A stretch of 64,000 bases of DNA, taken from the NCBI GenBank assembly GCA_905178155.1, contig CAJINV010000003.1, forward strand, positions 3,608,370 to 3,672,369, read 5' to 3'. This DNA comes from Amoebophrya sp. A120. Lineage: Eukaryota; Sar; Dinophyceae; Syndiniales; Amoebophryaceae. The notes beneath the pieces were generated by a model. That model was not told the DNA's origin. It saw only the letters and a list, made by a program, of their open reading frames with translations, and searched no databases. Both the position numbers and the translations under genes were made by a program. Each line of letters opens with the position of its first letter. The stretch's first letter is position 1. This document shows, piece by piece, positions 34,517 through 46,312 of this stretch.

Positions 34517-37500
34517 CTATTCCCAGTTGATACGGAGGAAAACCCGTCTTTTCTCTGCGGTCATCAAAGCGTTGTCAACCTTCTCCAAAAGCCGCTCCCT
34601 AGCAGTTCGCGTCTGGTAGTTATATTGCGACATCCAGGCGTCTTTTCGCCATTTTGTCCATTCCTCTTTTAAGCGGTCGGTCCACTTGGGGTTCTTCACT
34701 TCTTCTGCATCGTCCACCTCTTTCTGGGCGGCCCGCGCGACTTGCAACCGGGATTCGTAATCCTTGTCCTGGTCGTCCATTTTGTAATGACCGTGACTAT
34801 AGCAAAAATCTCCAACTAGCCCTCCGAGCGTCTGCGAGGTACGCTTTGCCAGCACCTCGAGTAGGTATTTCATGTGGACGCGAATCTGATGTGTCCGACC
34901 GGTGTGCAACTTGATGCGCAAACGGGTCATGGGAAAATCTTCGTTCTGAAAATTGAACTTGTAATACTCCACAACTTCGTACCTGATCGAGACGACATAT
35001 GAAAAAGAATTTTTCTTGTAGGAGATTTGCCTCCGTGCTGCTGTAGCTGTTGTCCAGGGTATATTCGTATCACAAACGAAGTTGAGCCAACAAGAGCAGC
35101 TGTGCCAATTGGAATGCAAATCTAATCGAGAACAATGCTTCCCCGCGGTTACCATCTGTCGGCTTCACCGTGTTTTGAAACGCGCAGCACAAGCAGGTGC
35201 GGGTCGAAGCGGAACAAGAATACAAAACGTAGCATTCCATAGATACAGGTAGAAAACGAAGACAGAAAAAACAGTGTAAACGTACGTCAGTTGGGATGAA
35301 TAGTTCGTTTCGCAGCATTGCCACCCGTACAGTTTCTTTTCCCAGGGTTCAACTTCCGCTGCCATGTCCTTCCCCTCCCTATCCGCCTTGTATATGCATC
35401 TCGGGAGTATTTGCGACTCCATCTCGAAGTCGTTGTACCTGCGCAAGAAATTGCGATCGGCGAAAGTTTTTGTTATTGATCGCGGACGCCGCACTGAAAC
35501 GGACCTAAGGACGATCTACCGGAAAGAATGTGTGGAGAACGCGCACCTCAAAGCCAGAAATAAGCCGACTGATAGTACCAGACAAATGCAAAAAAAGTCA
35601 ATCAAAGCTCTGCATTGAAACAACAAGCAGCAATGTAACTGAGTCTGAGCTAGCAAGAGTTTTCAGTAGTACCCGTATTGCTTTTTGATCTTGTCGTAAT
35701 TCTTTTTGCAACTGTCGCAGATCGTGACGTACATTCCGCCCCTGCTCGAGAAGTTATAGCTCTTCCCCGGTGGATGAAAGATGTTCTTCGTGGCTACTTT
35801 CTTATCCGTGAGCTTTCGCTTCTTTAGAGGGACTGCAACCTGTCCCCGCCACATGTTCGGCGGAACTGTCCCGTGTACGAGAGTTTCGTATTCTTTGTGC
35901 CACATATGCTGATTTTGTGTATCACGCAACATCTTATGGGCCTCGGCGGTGCAGGCGACAAGAATGCAACCACTGGTCTCCCTGTCCAGACGCTGCAGAA
36001 GCCCGAACTGACTGCCGGTTCTCACGGCGTCTAAAATGCTCTTGTCCACACGCTCGGCTGTTTCTGCGTCATCACAGGAACGAGAGTCGAAGATCTGAGA
36101 TTCATCACGGTTATTGGTGTTGAATTGTTCTTTTATAGCTCTGGTGCTGAAACCCATTGATGTTCGTGCTAATGCTATAAACCAAAACCCTCCCTCCTTG
36201 CAGCAGCAAGCAAAATAAACGATAGCTTCTCATGAATTTGAAGCTGCATACAACAGCAGCAGTATGTATCTACGGGCTCGCAATGGATTTACCACGACAA
36301 GAAAAGATACTTACTGGTGGGTACGCGGACAGAGAAGCAACACGGTAGTGATAAATCATCTCACTATGACGAGAGCCCGCGCGCCGAGCGACATGTTGCT
36401 GTTCACTTGCCGCTACGCTACCCTAAAAGAGTACTTCATCCTAATCTAGCCTGGAATTCGACACTATAGTAGAGCATAATCACAACAACAAGCTGCGACA
36501 ATTCTATTTTTTTCCACCAAGCATGAAACAGACTAAAATACCCCGTAATTGTGGCACAAGAAGGGGTATTTGCCCCCAAACTTCGCGACGAGCCAGGTTG
36601 CGAGGTTTTTGGTTTTGTCCTTTGGGTTTTTCGGCGGTTTTCGACATGCTTGCGTACTTTCGTTACTGCAGACCCAGTCACAAGGTTTGTAGATGACCAT
36701 GTACCCGTATGAGAACTCGTCAATGACTCGCGCGCACTCGAGCGGTTCGTTGTTCCGGTCTTTGATGTTTTCCCACTGTAGGGCAAAACCAACATCCGAG
36801 GGATTCAAGTAGCAACCCGCCTCCATCCGATCCGCTTCTTCTCTGAACGGAATGTTCTTGGGCTCGACGACATACTTCAGCATGGCCTTTCGATGAAACT
36901 CTGTGTGCAATCTTCTGTCAAAATTCTCTCTCTGCACAAGGGAATTGTGTCCGGTAAGAGGTTCATACGCCTTCCGTACTGCGGCTCGCACAGCATCCGG
37001 ATCCTGGTCGTACTGTACATATGTCCACTTTTTCTCCCATGCCGTCGCGCTGTACGGCTTCCCGTACTGCTTCCCCTCATCAAACTGCTCCAGCGGTGGG
37101 CCGTCATACTTTTTGATGGTGCCGTCCGGCAGCACCTCCCACATGCCTTCGTTGTCCCTGTAGTAAATCTTGTCATTTTCCGTCGCCCGGATTTCCCCCT
37201 CCTCGAGGTCCATTTGACTACCGGCCCACTTGGGAGCGGGAGCAGGGCGCTGCTCTTCTTCTTCGTCTTCGTCCCCGCCGTCGTCCGCGTCTTCCATGTC
37301 CACGTCCATCTCGTCCTCCTCATTTAAGAGAGGAGACACCGGACTCTCCTTCGCTTGCGACAGCGGCGCAACAACTCGGCTGCTGGCCTTGGAGAACGCG
37401 CTCTGAACAGGTCCCGTTTTCGTCCAGCCGGTGTGTCCGCACGTATGCAAGCAAAAAAAAAGATAAAGACTACGCCCCAGTCACAAAATCGTCCTCGTCA

Positions 37501-38940
37501 GTATCAATCTTTCCTGCGCCGGGTGGGAGCTGATGTTGAGCTGCACCTGCACTGAATAGAGCACAGAACGTAGTGAACTCTTTACATACAAGGTGAACGT
37601 TGATGAACTTCTTCTTGATGACTTGCTTCACCTCCCTCAACAAGTACGCAAAAATGCTTCAACATTGACGTTGAACTTGATGCAGAAAGGAGCGTCGCAA
37701 TTCCTCTTCCTGTTTCATACTTGTCAACCACTTCCTGTCTCCCCAGCGCGTCAAAAAGCGACATACCCGGCCGGGTGGTAGTTTTTTGGTTCGGCGCAGG
37801 CCGACTAGACGCACTGCCGTTAATGTCCGTTTTGTTCACATTGTTGTTTTGGTGGCTGTGCGTTGGACGAGCTTCGCCGTCCCCGTTTTTGCCTTTGCCC
37901 TTCTTTTTTCCTTTCAGCAAAAGTTGCTCGGCCCGGGTCAGATTCGCGGAACTACTCGAGGAGCCGCCTACTTGTTCCGAGGGAAATGCACCTGTATTAA
38001 AATAATTTTGAAAAAGTATCAATGAGCGATGATCATCAATCCCGCTTTTCCATCCTCGACCCTGGATGAGTCAGATGTGCTCACCACGTCGTCCTCATCA
38101 CGTCTGGTGTGGGTGTCCGAATGCAATATATAAAATTAAGCAGCATGCACGCATCGTGTATCTGCAGTAATTCGCTAAAAAATACAGCTACAGCCCCACT
38201 GATCTTCAATGAATGATGTTTACTTATGTGCAAGTTGTACCTATCTGAGGGCTTCCTACGGCAACCTTTGGCGATGACGACGGTCGCACGAGCGGAGAGC
38301 CTAATTTCGGTGTTCCAGGAGGAGATCTCTGATTCCCCAGCGTCAACGTGCCGGCAGTCATGCTGGAAAAAAATCGCTGCACCTCGTGTTGTAGCCAAAC
38401 AGCGTTTGCGCTAGAATCTCTGTTGCGCGGCTTCATACGTTTTTATCATGTCCGAATAAACATCTCCTTTGGCGAATGTAAGTAACTTTGATATTATCCC
38501 CCTATCTGACGACCTGCGCGATCTCTACTTCAGGTCGATGATTTTAAACCTCGCTAGTACCTCTTTCTCTTTCAGCGCAAAAGAATGAATGCAAACCCAA
38601 ACCGCAAAGCCGCCTATATCGAAACCGATTATCTTGTTCTCAAATAAAGGCATTCACTTCACTTGGTACAACAAAACTTTTTTTTCCTTTGCTTATCTGC
38701 AATGTCGACTCCAAAAGGCGTGACGTTCGCTGCACCTCCGAGCCCTTCCAGGAATCCGGGTGTGATCGCACACGATTCGTTGCCCACGTCCGGCACTTCC
38801 TGATCATCATCAAAGTCGCCCGGAAGGGAGAACGCCGTTGAGGTTCGTTGTCGCTTGGAGCCGTCGTCCCCCTGGTGGTCTTCTTCTCCTTGATCACCAC
38901 CTTCGATGTCGAAGGGGTCATCCCCGCCTCGTTTCGCCAT
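34517..38940 (-). CDS. RluA-type pseudouridine synthase with long N-terminal extension
   Basis: Eight exons (38678-38940, 38241-38410, 37721-37991, 37485-37551, 36542-37402, 35673-36094, 35286-35438, 34517-34982) close in phase to 890 residues. The C-terminal half is a pseudouridine synthase. It has the entry segment YMVIYKPCDW, the catalytic motif RLDRETSGC with its aspartate at about 581, and the motif LHTGRTHQIRVH at about 760-771. These enzymes isomerise uridine in tRNA or rRNA; the target here is unknown. A CDSCKKNYDKIKK segment in the middle suggests a local zinc-binding insert. The first 400 residues are acidic, S/G-rich and disordered, with a WW-like stretch near KIYYRDNEGMWEVLPDG. 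The start ATG at 38940 gives MAKRGGDDPFD. The two last introns have the same bases at both ends (GTAC or GTACG). The final 90 residues are a charged extension beyond the catalytic domain. Confidence 0.9.
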
Positions 38941-40105
38941 GCCCGTGGCCTGCCGCGGCACCTCTGTCACGGTGGATCCGGTGTACGTAGCGCCACTTGT
39001 TCTTCTGCCGTTGCAGGTGCGCGCTTCTCAAAGCCGCATGTCCCTTTGTTTCTAGATTTCAGGCAAAGCTGGGCCGCTTTTTGCGAAAGTTTCCTTGGCG
39101 CTTGCCCCTTGTGTGGATGGTCTATAGTGTGCGTAGGAATTGCTTCCTACACATTCACAAAATAAATATAAAATTTCTTTAGACGGGTTCCGTTTCTAAC
39201 ACGAGCACTTACATAATCGAAAAATTGATGGAGGTGCTGGGTGGGTAGTGTCAGTGGGAAATACTTACAGGGCTTGTATCTATTAAAGTCATACAGCACT
39301 AAGAGGTATCTATTCAATGGGTTTTATCGGGCGAGAGAAAACAACAGAACGACTAGCTAGTTATGTGGAGCCTGGTATAGTTGATTTCCTGTATGAAAAA
39401 GATTAAGTTTTGCATCGATTCTAACTGGCTGGAACGATGTTATTCCCAAGAAGAACTACTATTGCCGTCCAACTGGTCACAGTACAACAACTTTGAGCGA
39501 GTGGTAGAACGTCGTTCATGCGAAATCGTGAGCAAGGCAATTTTACGAACCTGAGAGCCATGAAACACTATTGTATCACGTTCCTACGAGGTGGTCTTCA
39601 TCATCTGCTGATCAGTAAGTCTTTCGTGTTTATTGTCCTTATCGTTGGTTCTTGCAGGAGGTTCTTAGTGTCCTGTCCTTCACGTTCTTGTACTCGTTCA
39701 TTTTTTCATAACTTTCCAACCATAAGGTGGTGGTATTCATTTTTATTGCGTGCTTATCTTTGGTTACACAAGACGGCGCGCAAGGCGCCAGCAGCAAAAT
39801 ATCCTGGCAAATCACCCGCGGCATAGGCATTCTTCTTGCCACCTTCTAGGGATACAAATACAAACTCAGAACGGACTTCTCGTAGGGCAAGAACATAACT
39901 TACTATTCAAAAACTGATGCTGATCCTGTTCCTTGCACGATCCTTCTACGGCGATCCAGTGATATGATAGCAGTGCAGAGGAGTTTGGGGTCCTTTAGTA
40001 AGTACGGCGTGACAATTCACGGAGGTGTGGGCGACCCTCCTTCTTCATAGTACACAAAACTTCTGCATCCGGACGGAGGCGGCTGATCAGTGGATAATTC
40101 AAAAC
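38941..40105. other. intergenic, nothing recognisable
   Basis: A 1.16-kb AT-rich spacer between the MCC beta stop and the pseudouridine synthase start. Short frames on both strands lack homology or splice support. Confidence 0.5.
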
Positions 40106-42387
40106 CTACGTCCGGAAGATGCCGTATCTTCCGGCAACGGGATGCGACGCGTCTTCTTGCGCAGGAAGCGTTCTCGAGACGATCCGAAGCGCCTGCCCCA
40201 GCACTTTCCGGGTATCCTCCACCTGGATGACCCCGTCGTCCCAGAGCCGCGCGGTGGCAAAATAGGGACTGCCCTCCTCTTCGTACTTGTCCAAAATGGG
40301 TTTTTCGAACTCTTCCTTTTCGGCGTCCGACATGGCCGCTGCGGAGCCCCCTTTCTTGGTCAGCTGCTCGTTGCGCACGGTGGAAAGCACGGAGGCCGCC
40401 TGGGGGCCGCCCATGACGGAAATGCGCGAGTTTGGCCAGGAAAACAGAAACCGCGGATCGTAGGCCCGGCCACACATCCCGTAGTTCCCCGCACCGTGGG
40501 ACCCGCCGAACAGCAGCGTGATTTTCGGCACATCCACGCAACTCACCGCCGTGACCATCTTGGCCCCGTTCTTCGCAATGCCCTCGTTTTCCAGCTTCTG
40601 TCCCACCATGAAGCCCGTGATGTTTTGCAGAAACAGCAGGGGCACCTTCCGCTGCCCGCAGAGCTGGATGAAGTGCGTCGCCTTCAGGGCGGACTCCGAG
40701 AAAAGGATCCCGTTGTTCGCCACCACCCCGACGGGCATCCCAAAGATCCGCCCGAACCCAGTGACCAGGGAGGGCCCGAAGTTCGTTTTGAACTCGTGAA
40801 ACTCGCTGCCGTCCAGCACCCGAGCCAGCACTTCACGGACATCGAACGGGATGCGGTTGTCCTCCGGGATAATCGACAACAAATCCTCCATGGGGTATCG
40901 CGGCTCCTGTCGTGATGTAGTTGAGATGAAGGCAGCCTCAGCAATCGTTTTATTCGTATACGTACTCTTCCTCAAGAGCGAGGAGGAAAACAGGGCACAA
41001 GGGTAGTGCACTCTGTTACTCTTACTGTTTCATCAGTTGTGCACTACATACAAACACGAAACGCCACTTCTGCATTCCTAGACCCACAAAGCCAGCACAA
41101 CGAGAAAAAAAAACCCGAAAAACTAAGTCAGTACGACGATTCCGCCAATATTCCGGTGCGGCACTTTGTCATCGGGCGGCAGCGCGCCGATTATATCCCG
41201 AATCTTCTGCAACGCCGCGGGCTCGTCGAGCGCCATGTGATCCGCGACGCCGGACTTAGAAGTGTGCACTTCCGCACCCCCGAGATCCTCGGCACTAACC
41301 ACTTCTCCGAGCGCGGCCTTCACCAGTGGCGGCCCCGCGAGGAAAATGGTGCCATTTCCCTTCACAATCACGCTCTCGTCCGACATGGACGGCACGTAGG
41401 CTCCGCCAGCAGTACAACTTCCGAGCACTGCCGAAATCTGCGGAATACCCATCTGGCTCATGCGTGCCTGTCACGGAACTTGATGACTTTCACTTTTCGT
41501 TCACACAACAACAAAAAAATAACGATAAAGGATAAGCAGCGTCAAAGACCAGGCGCAGGAAAACAAACAAAAAGGAAAAAGTTCTCGTCGTGGATTGATA
41601 CCTGGTTGAAAAAGATCCTGCCGAAGTGTTCGCGGTCCGGAAAGACGTCGGCTTGCTTCGGCAGGAACGCGCCTCCACTGTCCACCAGGTACACACAAGG
41701 CAGACGGTTTTCTTGCGCGATCTGTTGCGCTCTCAGGTGCTTCTTGACGGTGATCGGAAAGTAGGTCCCCCCCTTCACGGTCGCGTCATTGGCAACAAAC
41801 ATGACCTCCCGCCCACAGACCAGACCTACCCCGGTGACCATGCTCCCACTCGGCAGGTCCCCGTCCACGTCGTTATACAGCGCTTCGCCACCTGCCAACG
41901 CCGACAGCTCCAGAAACTCCGTACCCGGATCCAGTACCGCTTCAATCCTTTCCCGGGGCAGCAACTTGCCGCGCTCCCGGTGCAACGCCACCGCTTTGGC
42001 GCCGCCCCCGGCGCGAACGTGCGTGAGTCGATCTTGCAAGTCAAGTTTCAAATCTGTGTTGCGCCCCTTGCGCTGCCGCGCCTTTTCGTCCTCCAACTTC
42101 GTCGCGGACCGCAGTTTCGGCAGAGTCGTTTCGTCCGGAAAAGCATACGCACCGTCGCCCCACGCTGCGGCCGCGCTTTCCTTATCGCTGTCCGTGCTCA
42201 CCAAACCCTGTCCGGCAGCGGCGCGCCTCTTGCCTACGGAGCCGGTTTCTGCTTCGCTCTCAGCTATGAAACGCAAAAGTAGATTCCTTGACACAACTCT
42301 ATCGCTACAAGAGAGCGCATGAGGCACAGGTAACCTGGCTGCACCTACAACGCTGCATTTACACGACTGAAGTCTTCTAGACTGCAT
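40106..42387 (-). CDS. MCCB: methylcrotonoyl-CoA carboxylase beta subunit (carboxyltransferase)
   Basis: Three exons (41602-42387, 41135-41467, 40106-40906) join in phase to 639 residues. The sequence follows MCC beta throughout: [95 protein letters not shown], and the end GRYGIFRT. The subunit transfers carboxylate from biotin to 3-methylcrotonyl-CoA, in mitochondrial leucine breakdown. The N-terminal 90 residues include a likely presequence and a non-conserved spacer. The introns start GTATCA and GTACTG. The ATG lies 99 nt after the stop of the MCC alpha gene on the same strand. Propionyl-CoA carboxylase beta is less likely given the MCC-specific segments. Confidence 0.97.
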
Positions 42388-42486
42388 AGATACAACTGAA
42401 ATACGTAGGGCTCTTCAAATTGAAATCTTCACTGCCAGTGTCAGAAAGGAGGAGCCTTGCAGGCCGCTTTATGTCGGTAATTGTTG

Positions 42487-44505
42487 TCAAGAATCTTCCC
42501 GCGTACCGTCTGCCAATTCCTCGTAACCCTCGACGATGGCAAGGACGTGGTCTGTGCTGACCTGGTCACCGGACTCGCAGTTCAATGCAACAATCTTGCC
42601 GCGCAGGTTCGACACGATATCCGTCTCGAGCTTCATGGCGCTCATCACCAGTATGGTGTCCCCCACCTCGACACTGTCTCCCACGTTCTTCTTAATTTCC
42701 AAAATGTTGCCCGTCATCGGTGTTGTGATTTTTTCTTGCACGAGCTTGTCACTGTACCTGCATCAGAGAGTGAATCGAAGACCTCGGGCAATAATGATGC
42801 ACTTGTCTATGAGAACAAACATCGGGGGCTTCCTCATCTACATCTAGAGAAAATCAATGCACAGCCGTCGAATAAAGATTCCAAGTTACCGCTTTTCTGG
42901 AGGCGCGGATACAGCTTTTGTTGCAGCCTTTTTCGCACCACCCGCTTTCGGAAGATCTAGCAATTCCGGATTTTCCGCTAGCAGGTCGGTACACATGGAG
43001 TTGTCGAGAAACTCCGGATGCTTGAGAATGCGCTGCAGAGCGGCCAAATTACTGTTCAACCCCCCGATTTTGAAGGACTGCAGGGCATCCAGCGTTTTGT
43101 CCACGGCTTGGGAAAAATCCGGAGCCGTGCAGATGAGCTTCCCGACGAGAGGGTCGTACATCTGATTGGGTTTCAAGCCCGCGAAAAAGCCAGCGGAATC
43201 GACGCGAACGCCCGGTCCCGTGGGCTCCTGGTATTCAGTAATGGTTTCACTGCCTCCCGGCATCATCGTCACGCGCCCCTGCAACGCGTAACGCTCTACG
43301 TGCAGCTTGTCCTGCTCGAGCCCCAGCTCGGGCAAGGAGATGCCGCTGGCCATCAGCAGTTGGGTCTGCACAATGTCCACCCCCGTCGCTTCTTCCGTAA
43401 TCGTGTGCTCCACTTGCACACGCGGATTCATCTCCATGAAGACAAATCGCGCGTTTGGGTCCGTCAGCGATCCGCGAACCAGGAATTCCACCGTACCCGC
43501 ACCCCGGTATCCAGACTGCAGCGCCAACTTTTTCGCGCACGCGGTCAGCTTCTCCCGCAGCTCGGGGTGGATGTCGCGCGCGGGTGCCATCTCCACCATT
43601 TTCTGATGCCTGTGCTGCACCGTGCAGTCCCGCTCAAACAGGTGCACCACGTTGCCGCGCCCGTCTGCCAGAATTTGCACCTCTAAATGTTTCGTCTTGT
43701 CCCAGAACTCTTCGATAAAGACCTCCCCCCGCCCGAACGCCGTGAGAGCCTCGCGCTGGCAGGTCTCAAAATTCGACTTCATTTCCTTCATCTCGCGCAC
43801 AATGCGCATTCCGCGGCCCCCGCCGCCGTAGGCCGCTTTCAGGATGGCCGGCAACTGAAACGTGCTTTTCTGCTTCGCCAGTTGCTCCGTCACCCACTGC
43901 TCGCACGCCTCGCCGGATTCCAGATTCGGACTGCCCCCAACCACCGGAACCTCGTGGTTGATCGCCAGCGTCCGCGCCGCCACCTTGTCCCCAAAAAGCC
44001 GTAGCACTTCTGCTCTCGGGCCTACCCAGGTTTTTTTCAGCGTGTCCGACTCCACGCCCTCGGCGAAATCCGCGGACTCGGAAAGGAATCCGTAGCCTGG
44101 GTGCACGTAGTCGCAGTTCTTTTCCCCGAGGACGTCCAGCAGCCCGGGAATGTTGAGGTAGGGCGCCACGGGGTTTTTGTTCCCGTCCGCCGGAAGTGGC
44201 AGCTCCACGGCCTCGTCTGCGTACCGAATGTGTGGTGAATCCTTGTCCTGCGGTGCGTACACTGCCACTGATTTCAGTCCGACCTCCTTGGCCCCCCGAG
44301 CGATGCGAATTGCAATCTCGCCGCGATTTGCGATCAGAACCTTACCAGGGCCCACATCCAAGTTGTAGCTGCGCACCGCGCTGCTGGAGGACGACGACGA
44401 GCTACTACTCGCTGCGGTTCTGGCGGGTTGGGCCGCGGCGGCGGGCGACGCGGCCACTGATGCGCCGCCGCGGACATGACGCAAAAGAGCGTGGACGCGG
44501 TGCAT
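42487..44505 (-). CDS. MCCA: methylcrotonoyl-CoA carboxylase alpha subunit (biotin carboxylase + biotinyl domain)
   Basis: Two exons (42890-44505, 42487-42757) join in phase 2 to 628 residues. A presequence with a serine run precedes the biotin carboxylase domain from about residue 52 (KVLIANRGEIAIRIARGAKE). ATP-grasp features are present: AAYGGGGRGMR at about 225 and MEMNPRVQVEHT at about 355. The second exon encodes the biotinyl domain, with the biotin lysine in SAMKLET (about 577); most relatives have MKM here. Length is slightly below the usual 700-725 because the linker between the domains is short. It carboxylates its own biotin using ATP and bicarbonate, then serves the beta subunit encoded just downstream. 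The adjacent MCC beta gene is the main reason for choosing MCC alpha over propionyl-CoA or free pyruvate carboxylase. The intron begins GTAACT. Confidence 0.9.
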
Positions 44506-44968
44506 GTTCTTTTATGCGACTGCGAACCTCAACCTCGCAGTGATGAGACTCGGTATCTTCCTCTGCCGGACGAGCGGGGGCGATCTTTGTATTTGCTTAA
44601 GTACAGGGGCGAAAAAAAGTATCCGCAGAGGATGGATTATTGAAGTGTAGTGCGAGAGACTGCAAATGCGATCTCTCAAATCGCTCGCAACAGTCTTCGC
44701 AATGAAGATTCTTTCGCGCTAGTAGCGGACAAAAAAAACAACACCAAGAGACTTTGCGCAGGCCATTCCCTCAATCACTTCAGTTTTCGTTTTCGCTAGC
44801 ACTTAAGAACCTTAATTAGGCAATTAGGCACCTTATCTCCTCTGCTGCAGAAGAGGCAGCAAAATTGTGGATCGCTTAACAGAAAACCAGTAGCCTCGGC
44901 CATACGTAGTGGTGGTTGGTTTTCATTTTACAATTCCCATGTTCATCTTCAGAGTCACTCTTCAGTTT
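44506..44968. other. intergenic, nothing recognisable
   Basis: AT-rich spacer between the coiled-coil gene and MCC alpha, with no open frame of note. Confidence 0.5.
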
Positions 44969-45832
44969 CTAGAGAAATAGTTTCGCATTTTCGGCTCTGA
45001 GTCCCAGTGGCGGTTTTGGTAATGGATCGGTGGAATGATCAAGATCAAACCCGTCCTCATCGTCTACAACAGTTTGCTTAAACAGGGGCCCCGTCGGTTC
45101 GTCATTGACCGCAAACTCCGGATGGGCTTTCTTCTTCACCCGTGTCGCCTTCGAAAAGTGCAGCGGCGTTCTCTCCGTGATGGGCAGCACGCGATCCAAC
45201 TGCTCTTGCTCGTCGGTCGTCAGCTTTATGTGATTCCCCACACGCGGGTCGTTCCGGTCCTCGACTGCCGCACTTTGGGCGCTTGCTGGGTCCTCGCCGT
45301 CGTCGCCCCCCTGCTCTTCGTCCAGGATGTGTTTGTACTTTTCCATCAGGTGCCGCTTCATCCCACTGACGGTCAGCCTTTCCGGTTGCGCAGCAGCCAC
45401 GTCCCGCAGACGCACAAATCGTTCAAAATTGCCTTTCACACTGCGAATCCGGGCGTCAAGCAACTCTAGCGCTCGCTGCACCAGCGTCTGGTGCAGGCCC
45501 GCCAGTTCGCGCAGCCGCTGGATCGTGTTAGCGTCTTTCAGAATGAACCGGCACGCATCGGAAGACACTTTTTTGTGTGCGTCTTTCCATTTTTGACTTT
45601 TGTTTGCGTCTTTGCCCCCCTCCTCGATGTCCGGATTGTCCACCTGGTCGTGCTCGTGCTCTTCGCAAAGCGCCCAGTCCTGCTTCATGCGGTCAATTTT
45701 TCGTGTGATCAGGGCGCCGTAGTCGGTTGCAATCAGCTTTTGGTCGAGCGCCAAATCCGCCACGTTCGCGATGCTTTGCATCCCCGACTTGATCGCAAAC
45801 AGTGCTCCATCGGCACCGGACATGGCGCTCAT
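44969..45832 (-). CDS. coiled-coil protein of unknown function
   Basis: A single uninterrupted frame of 287 residues. I do not recognise the family. Residues about 15-160 are helical and charged, consistent with a coiled coil (for example KIDRMKQDWALCEEHEH and RALELLDARIRSVKGNFERF). The C-terminal third is acidic, with DDEDGFDLDHSTDPLPKPP before the end. No signal peptide or membrane segment. A subunit of a cytosolic or trafficking complex is possible but not shown. The ATG at 45832 is followed by a second ATG three codons later. Confidence 0.75.
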   Translation of the reverse strand: MSAMSGADGALFAIKSGMQSIANVADLALDQKLIATDYGALITRKIDRMKQDWALCEEHEHDQVDNPDIEEGGKDANKSQKWKDAHKKVSSDACRFILKDANTIQRLRELAGLHQTLVQRALELLDARIRSVKGNFERFVRLRDVAAAQPERLTVSGMKRHLMEKYKHILDEEQGGDDGEDPASAQSAAVEDRNDPRVGNHIKLTTDEQEQLDRVLPITERTPLHFSKATRVKKKAHPEFAVNDEPTGPLFKQTVVDDEDGFDLDHSTDPLPKPPLGLRAENAKLFL

Positions 45833-46312
45833 CCGTCAACCGTCAGGGTCCTCTCGTACTGTATTTCCGTCTTGCAGCAGGTGCGAAGGCCGCGAGTTTA
45901 CGCTGCCATTACATTTCGTTTTCGTTCAAGTTTTAACATAATCGTACACGTACACCAGTACCTCTCTGCTACACACATTTTAAGTGCGAGCACCTCGATT
46001 CTAACGTGTGGCCATTCATGTACTGACGAAACAAAAAAAAGTACACTTGGTCGACGACTTTCGTTGGTACTGCCGACAAATTCCGAAATCGACCAAGATC
46101 GCAAATACAGCGATACGACAACGAATCTAATTCCCGAATGAAGCCGAAGATTTTAGACGAGTTACGACTGCCACTTCGGCACGATGAAGATTCAGCCTGA
46201 CAGGAGATAGTACAACACGCAGTGATAGCGAATTCGACATCACTGCTCGTCCGGTAACCGTTGAAGCAGCCTTATGTTCTAAATGCGTCGCAAAACGTGA
46301 ATGTCGTAGTTG
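45833..46312. other. intergenic, nothing recognisable
   Basis: An AT-rich 480-bp spacer downstream of Pelota and upstream of the coiled-coil gene. Confidence 0.5.
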
